A stretch of DNA of 64,000 nucleotides from Flavobacteriaceae bacterium. Its GTDB lineage: Bacteria; Bacteroidota; Bacteroidia; Flavobacteriales; Flavobacteriaceae. The position numbers were made by a program, and so were the translations under genes. The DNA lies in the NCBI GenBank assembly GCA_012959395.1, contig DUDG01000014.1, forward strand, positions 1 through 64,000, read 5' to 3'. Positions 59,487-64,000 of this stretch are shown here, piece after piece (position 1 is the first letter of the stretch; each line of letters opens with the position of its first letter). The notes below the pieces were generated by a model. That model worked only from the letters and a program-made list of their open reading frames with translations. It made no database searches and was not told the origin of the DNA.

Positions 59487-61427
59487 TTATTTGTCTTTAT
59501 TATCCATTTTTTTCTTAAGATCCGCCAAAACATCTAAATCTCCTAAAGTAGATTTATCAGATTCCTTAATATTAACTTTTTTAAGAGATTTTTTTACATT
59601 TTTCTTCTTTTCTTCATTGAATAGAATTGTATGTGACATCACTACTCTTTTAAAGTCTTTATTATATTCTATTACTTTAAAATCTGTTGTATCTCCTTTA
59701 CTTAATTTATTTCCATCTTCTTTTACAAGATGTCTATTAGGAACAAAAGCTATAATATCATCATTAAAAATAATGGTAGCTCCTTTATCATTAGAGTCTG
59801 ATATAGTTGCATTATGAGAGGTTCCTTCAGCAAATGTTTTATCGTAAACATCCCAAGGATTATCTTTAGTTTGTTTGTGACCTAAGCTTAATTTTCTTGC
59901 TTCCGAATCTAGTTCAAGAACAATAACATCAATAGAATCTCCCATTGCAAATAATACAGAGGGATGTTTTACTTTAACTGTCCAAGATAAATCAGAAATA
60001 TATACCAATCCATCAATACCTTCCTCTAATTCAACAAAAATACCAAAGTTTGTAAAGTTTCTGACAATACCTGAATGTTTAGATCCAACTGGATATTTAT
60101 TAGTTATATCAGTCCAAGGATCAGAACTAAGTTGTTTAATACCTAAAGACATTTTTCTATTTTCTCTATCTAAATTTAATATAACTGCATCTACTTTATC
60201 ACCGACTTTAACAAAATCTTGAGCAGATCTTAAATGAGTTGACCATGACATTTCTGAAACATGAACCAACCCTTCAACTCCATCAACAACTTCAATAAAT
60301 GCTCCGTAATCCGCAAGAACAGAAACTTTCCCTTTGATTTTATCTCCTTCTTTAAGTTCTGAATCTAAAGATTCCCAAGGGTGAGCGCTTAATTGTTTAA
60401 CTCCAAGTTGAATTCTGGATTTATCATCATCAAAATCAAGAATCACAACATTTAGTTTTTGGTCTAATTCTAAAATTTCACTAGGATGATTAATTCTATT
60501 CCAAGATAGATCAGTTATATGTATCAATCCATCAACACCTCCAAGGTCTATAAATACACCATATGTAGTAATATTTTTTACAGTTCCTTCAAGAACTTGA
60601 CCTTTTTCTAATTGCCCAATAATTTCTTTTTTTTGTAATTCAATGTCAGCTTCAATAAGAGCTTTGTGAGAAACTACAACATTCTTAAATTCATGATTGA
60701 TTTTAACAACCTTAAATTCCATATTCTTATCAACATATTGATCATAATCTCTAATTGGCTTAACATCAATTTGAGAACCTGGAAGAAAAGCTTCCAATCC
60801 AAAAATATCAACAATCATTCCCCCTTTAGTTCTACATTTAACAAAACCATTAACAACAGTAGATTTGTCATGAGCTTCATTAACTCTATCCCAAGCTTTG
60901 ATGGTTCTAGCTTTTCTGTGAGAGAGGATTAATTGTCCCGTTTTATCTTCTTGAATATCAACTAAAACTTCAACCTTATCTCCAACTTTTAAATCAGGGT
61001 TATATCTAAACTCATTTAATGAAATTACTCCTTCAGATTTTGCATTAATATCAATAATTGCTTCTCTATCTGTCAAGTTAATTATTACACCTTCTATAAC
61101 ACTTTCATTATATGTGTCAACAAACTTTTCTTTAATTAACTTATCAAATTCTAAAAGTTTATCATCTTTAACAGTTTCAATTCCTTCTTCAAAATTATCC
61201 CAGTCAAAATCTTTTAAAAATTGATCTGAAGATATTTCTTTAGTTATATTTTCCTCAACTATTAAATCTTGCTCAATGATCGTTTCTTTAATAATTTCAT
61301 TTGGGATAATTGATTCAGTAATTACTTTATCTAAATCTTTTGCTTTTACAGCTTTAATGATTTTAGAAGATTTTGTAGATTTTTTTACAGCTTTTTTCGG
61401 TTTGCTGTCTTTTTTTTCTGTAGGCAT
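59487..61427 (-). CDS. rpsA: 30S ribosomal protein S1
   Basis: The 646-residue protein has a Lys-rich N-terminal extension (about 1-35) and an acidic segment (about 50-115) before six S1/OB domains. These are recognisable by the repeated GVFVDLGG/GAFIEV/GIFVEL-type strands and VSHKALIE, LGVKQLS, LGIKQLS and LGHKQT ends. It is about 90 residues longer than E. coli S1, mostly at the N-terminus. S1 is central to initiation in Bacteroidota, where mRNAs lack Shine-Dalgarno sequences, in keeping with this window. Transcribed from its own promoter with a leader of about 100 bases. Confidence 0.95.
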   Translation of the reverse strand: MPTEKKDSKPKKAVKKSTKSSKIIKAVKAKDLDKVITESIIPNEIIKETIIEQDLIVEENITKEISSDQFLKDFDWDNFEEGIETVKDDKLLEFDKLIKEKFVDTYNESVIEGVIINLTDREAIIDINAKSEGVISLNEFRYNPDLKVGDKVEVLVDIQEDKTGQLILSHRKARTIKAWDRVNEAHDKSTVVNGFVKCRTKGGMIVDIFGLEAFLPGSQIDVKPIRDYDQYVDKNMEFKVVKINHEFKNVVVSHKALIEADIELQKKEIIGQLEKGQVLEGTVKNITTYGVFIDLGGVDGLIHITDLSWNRINHPSEILELDQKLNVVILDFDDDKSRIQLGVKQLSAHPWESLDSELKEGDKIKGKVSVLADYGAFIEVVDGVEGLVHVSEMSWSTHLRSAQDFVKVGDKVDAVILNLDRENRKMSLGIKQLSSDPWTDITNKYPVGSKHSGIVRNFTNFGIFVELEEGIDGLVYISDLSWTVKVKHPSVLFAMGDSIDVIVLELDSEARKLSLGHKQTKDNPWDVYDKTFAEGTSHNATISDSNDKGATIIFNDDIIAFVPNRHLVKEDGNKLSKGDTTDFKVIEYNKDFKRVVMSHTILFNEEKKKNVKKSLKKVNIKESDKSTLGDLDVLADLKKKMDNKDK

Positions 61428-61535
61428 ATCTTAAAATTTGTATTTTAATTTATCTATAGATTTTAAGGAATAAATTAAAAGTTGTTTATCAATTTTAATC
61501 TTTTGAGTATCTATATTAACCTATCAAAAGGATCG

Positions 61536-61566
61536 CGAAAATAAGCGCATTTTAATCGATAAACAA
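61536..61566 (-). promoter_or_regulatory. Candidate rpsA promoter with a long leader
   Basis: On the minus strand TTG (complement of 61564-61566), a 20-base spacer and TATTTTCG (complement of 61536-61543, one mismatch to TAnnTTTG) fit the housekeeping promoter. Initiation near 61530 would give a leader of about 100 bases before rpsA. Confidence 0.4.
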
Positions 61567-61574
61567 ATTTTTTA

Positions 61575-62270
61575 TTAAGAATTTGATAAGGTTGTGGAAA
61601 TGTAATATGAGATTTTATTCTCAACCTCATCTAAAGTTAACTTTTCAGTATCAATTAAAATTGCATCTGAAGCTTTTCTTAAAGGAGAATTATACCTATT
61701 AATATCTTGAGTATCTCTTAAATTAATATTATTGTAAACCTCATTAAAAGAAATATTTTTATCTGTTTCTTTTAACTCCTCGAATCGTCTCTCAGATCTT
61801 AATTCAGCTGAAGCTTCTAAATAAAACTTTAGTTCAGCTTCTGGAAATACTACTGTCCCTATATCTCTTCCATCCATTACAATGCCTTTATTTTTACCTA
61901 AAGAATGTTGAATTTTAACCATAAAGATTCTAACCTCATCTATAGCAGCTAATTGACTGACTAAATCAGACACTTCTAATGACCTAATCTTATTTTCAAC
62001 AGAAATACCATTTAAATTAACTTCTAAATTATTATTAGAATAACTTTTTCTAAAATCAATTTTTATTTTTGACAAATCATTAATTAATGATGTTTTTTTA
62101 AAAAATATTTTTGACATTAAGTTATTGGTAATTGCGTAATAAGTCAATGCCCTATACATAGCTCCGGAATCAATATATATGTAATCTAATTTTTTTGCTA
62201 TACGTTTAGCAATAGTACTTTTTCCAGTAGATGAAGTTCCATCAATTGTTATAATAATTTTATCTCTCAT
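61575..62270 (-). CDS. cmk: Cytidylate kinase
   Basis: The 231-residue kinase has the P-loop IDGTSSTGKSTIAKRIA (about 8-24), YIDSGAMYRALTYYA (about 32-46), the CMP-binding VMDGRDIGTVVFPEAELKFYLEA (about 128-150) and the lid RNLRDTQD-type segment INLRDTQDINR. It phosphorylates CMP and dCMP. Its ATG overlaps the lon stop by one base (TAATG on the minus strand). Followed by rpsA, the classic cmk-rpsA neighbourhood also seen in E. coli. Confidence 0.94.
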   Translation of the reverse strand: MRDKIIITIDGTSSTGKSTIAKRIAKKLDYIYIDSGAMYRALTYYAITNNLMSKIFFKKTSLINDLSKIKIDFRKSYSNNNLEVNLNGISVENKIRSLEVSDLVSQLAAIDEVRIFMVKIQHSLGKNKGIVMDGRDIGTVVFPEAELKFYLEASAELRSERRFEELKETDKNISFNEVYNNINLRDTQDINRYNSPLRKASDAILIDTEKLTLDEVENKISYYISTTLSNS

Positions 62271-64000
62271 TAAAATGTCTTATAATTCTTAACTTTTTGT
62301 TTAGTTATTGCCAATTCAATTACTTCCTCCATAGAAGAAACATAATGGAATGTAAGACCTTTTAAATAATTCTTATCAATATCTAATACGTTTTTTTCAT
62401 TATCCTTACTAAGGATAATTTCTTTTATTTTGGCTCTTTTAGCAGCAAGAATTTTTTCTTTCACACCTCCAACAGGTAAAACTTTTCCTCTTAAAGTAAT
62501 TTCTCCTGTCATAGCTAACTTATTTTTAACTCTTCTTTGAGTTAGTAATGAAACTATAGATGTCAACATAGTAATTCCTGCACTTGGGCCATCTTTTGGT
62601 GTAGCGCCTTCTGGTACATGAATGTGAATATTATGATTAGCTATAATGTCAATATCAATTGAGAGTTTTCCTGCATTTGACTTTATATATTCAAGAGCTA
62701 TTGTAGCCGATTCTTTCATCACTTTTCCTAAATTTCCAGTGATTGACAAATTCCCTTTTCCTTTAGATAAAGCTGATTCAATAAATAATATATCTCCTCC
62801 AAATTGAGTCCATGCTAAACCAGTAACAACACCTGCAATTTCATTATTTTCGTATTGATCTTTAGTTATAGATATACCCAAAATTTTTTCTATATCTATT
62901 GAGTTAATTTCTTTAGAAAAAGATTCATCTAATACAATAGATTTTGCGATATGCCTAATAATTTTAGCAATTTGTTTCTCTAATCCTCTTACACCAGATT
63001 CTCTAGTATAACCTTCTATTACTTTTTCAGTTGAAAGCATATTAAGTTTAATTATATCTTTAGGTAAACCATGTTCTATGATTTGCTTAGGTAATAAATG
63101 TTTTTTAGCAATTTGACATTTCTCTTCAATTGTATAGCCTGAAACACTCACAATCTCCATTCTATCCCTAAGTGCAGGTAGTACATTTCCAATATTATTT
63201 GAAGTGGCTATAAACATCACCTTAGATAAGTCATAACCAGATTCAATAAAATTATCATAAAAAGAAGTGTTTTGTTCTGGATCTAATACTTCCAACATTG
63301 CCGAAGATGGATCACCTTGATTTCCAACTGACAGTTTATCTATTTCATCTAAAACAAAAACTGGGTTAGAAGTTTTGGCTTTCTTTAAACTTTGAATTAT
63401 TCTACCAGGCATAGCTCCAATATAAGTTTTCCTGTGCCCCCTAATTTCCGATTCGTCTCTAAGACCACCTAATGAAATTCTAACATATTCTCTTCCTAAA
63501 GCTTCAGCGATAGATTTTCCTAAAGAAGTTTTTCCAACTCCAGGAGGTCCATTAAAACATAAAATTGGGGACTTCATATCATTTCTAAGTTTTAAAACAG
63601 CCATATGCTCAATTATTCTTTTTTTAACATCGTTTAAACCATAATGATCTCTATCTAATATTCTTTGAGCTCTTTTTAAATTAAAATTATCTTTAGAATA
63701 TTCATTCCATGGTAAATCAAGGTAAACATCCAGATAATTTCTTTGAATAGAATATTCTGCAACTTGTGGGTTCATTCTTTGAAGTTTGGATAATTCTTTT
63801 TTAAAATGATCCGCTATTTCATTATTCCATTTTTTCTTATTTGATCTTATTCTCATTTCATTTATTTCTCCATCATATGAAACACCTCCAAGTTCTTCTT
63901 GTATAGTTTTCATCTGTTGATGTAGAAAATATTCTCTTTGCTGTTTGTCTAAATCAGATCTAACTTTAGATTGAATATCATTTTTTAATGATAATTTTTG
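62270..64000 (-). CDS. lon: ATP-dependent protease Lon (N-terminal part outside the window)
   Basis: The frame is open to the window edge (577 codons). The residues before the internal Met at 63913 read [14 protein letters not shown], which belongs to the Lon N-terminal domain, so the true start lies beyond 64000. Seen are the AAA+ Walker [21 protein letters not shown], the sensor and arginine-finger region with RDRMEIV, and the proteolytic domain with the Ser in [11 protein letters not shown] and the Lys in [13 protein letters not shown] (Ser-Lys dyad). It degrades damaged and regulatory proteins in the cytoplasm. The C-terminus is complete. Confidence 0.96.
   Translation of the reverse strand, partial: QKLSLKNDIQSKVRSDLDKQQREYFLHQQMKTIQEELGGVSYDGEINEMRIRSNKKKWNNEIADHFKKELSKLQRMNPQVAEYSIQRNYLDVYLDLPWNEYSKDNFNLKRAQRILDRDHYGLNDVKKRIIEHMAVLKLRNDMKSPILCFNGPPGVGKTSLGKSIAEALGREYVRISLGGLRDESEIRGHRKTYIGAMPGRIIQSLKKAKTSNPVFVLDEIDKLSVGNQGDPSSAMLEVLDPEQNTSFYDNFIESGYDLSKVMFIATSNNIGNVLPALRDRMEIVSVSGYTIEEKCQIAKKHLLPKQIIEHGLPKDIIKLNMLSTEKVIEGYTRESGVRGLEKQIAKIIRHIAKSIVLDESFSKEINSIDIEKILGISITKDQYENNEIAGVVTGLAWTQFGGDILFIESALSKGKGNLSITGNLGKVMKESATIALEYIKSNAGKLSIDIDIIANHNIHIHVPEGATPKDGPSAGITMLTSIVSLLTQRRVKNKLAMTGEITLRGKVLPVGGVKEKILAAKRAKIKEIILSKDNEKNVLDIDKNYLKGLTFHYVSSMEEVIELAITKQKVKNYKTF

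Noticed and set aside
59491-59817. Plus-strand open frame of 108 codons within rpsA
   Set aside because: It is antisense to the S1 C-terminal domains, with Ser/Phe/Leu-rich composition typical of a reverse-strand shadow.
63911-63913. ATG at 63913 as the start of lon
   Set aside because: The frame stays open to the window edge and the preceding residues match the Lon N-terminal domain, so the gene is cut by the window.
1-64000. CRISPR arrays, insertion sequences, prophage or integron features
   Set aside because: No regularly spaced repeats, transposase, integrase or phage genes were seen. The gene order is mostly core flavobacterial.

Overview
The window is a 64 kb piece of a low-GC (roughly 30 % by eye) chromosome that looks like a marine member of the Flavobacteriia (Bacteroidota). 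The evidence is the protein families (WbqC, DUF5683, the CAL67264 small membrane protein, Bacteroidota-style TonB receptors with an N-terminal carboxypeptidase-like domain), the conserved order parA-parB-DUF5683-dapB-lepB-wbqC, repeated promoter boxes of the Bacteroidota type (TTG-N19-TAnnTTTG), and a near absence of Shine-Dalgarno sequences in front of genes. Almost all of it reads as core genome. There is no prophage, insertion sequence, CRISPR array or rRNA operon.

Layout. 1-7.3 kb: a rhodanese fragment, a small regulator/membrane-protein operon with duplicated operator-like repeats, a secreted M49 dipeptidyl peptidase, an orphan Rieske oxygenase, a basic-amino-acid-type APC transporter and an ALDH7-type aminoadipate semialdehyde dehydrogenase. 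7.3-12.8 kb: the most accessory-looking part, a probable copper/heavy-metal cluster (acidic lipoprotein, two HMA-domain proteins, a TonB receptor with a Cys-Cys plug, a DUF3089 hydrolase) next to a Cu/Zn superoxide dismutase. 12.8-17.1 kb: PlsC, Nudix, cyclophilin, two small or hotdog proteins, thioredoxin reductase and two proline tRNAs. 17.1-20.5 kb: a BI-1-like membrane protein, then a chain of overlapping genes (PQQ-type sugar dehydrogenase, cytochrome c, uridine kinase, FtsB). 20.5-26 kb: ParAB, DapB, signal peptidase I, WbqC and the RNase P RNA. 26-34.4 kb: dnaX, then a long leftward run ppx, ppk1, sixA, pdxH, rnz, pyrB, pyrR. 34.4-42.4 kb: an alpha-oxoamine synthase with a cysteine-synthase-like partner, then an oligopeptidase/threonine aldolase/metalloprotease operon. 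42.5-50 kb: prfB with its programmed frameshift, a HAD phosphatase, a second TonB receptor, fumC and small membrane genes. 50-53.6 kb: dnaK, panB and a pseudouridine synthase. 53.7-59.4 kb: a five-gene leucine operon that also carries a Leptospira-type citramalate synthase, so it can serve both leucine and isoleucine synthesis. 59.5-64 kb: rpsA, cmk and lon (its 5' end lies outside the window).

The observations most worth a second look are: (1) an 11-A tract in dnaX exactly at the end of the AAA+/domain III core, where slippage in either direction gives an immediate stop and hence a gamma-like short subunit; (2) the metal cluster, in which the receptor plug and both HMA proteins carry adjacent-cysteine motifs and the last gene encodes a compositionally distinct lipoprotein with an acidic His-containing repeat tail; (3) the leu/citramalate operon; (4) the adjacent alpha-oxoamine synthase and cysteine-synthase homologue as a possible sulfonolipid pair; (5) a perfect inverted repeat between dnaK and panB; (6) duplicated 17-bp repeats around the promoter of the small HTH operon. 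Several genes are too short for a routine ORF cut-off and were found by reading the gaps (501-617, 32778-32849, 46720-46884, 48399-48578). No intergenic stretch longer than 300 bases is left without a gene or RNA. Promoter boxes are reported from sequence match only; in AT-rich DNA some TAnnTTTG matches will be chance.
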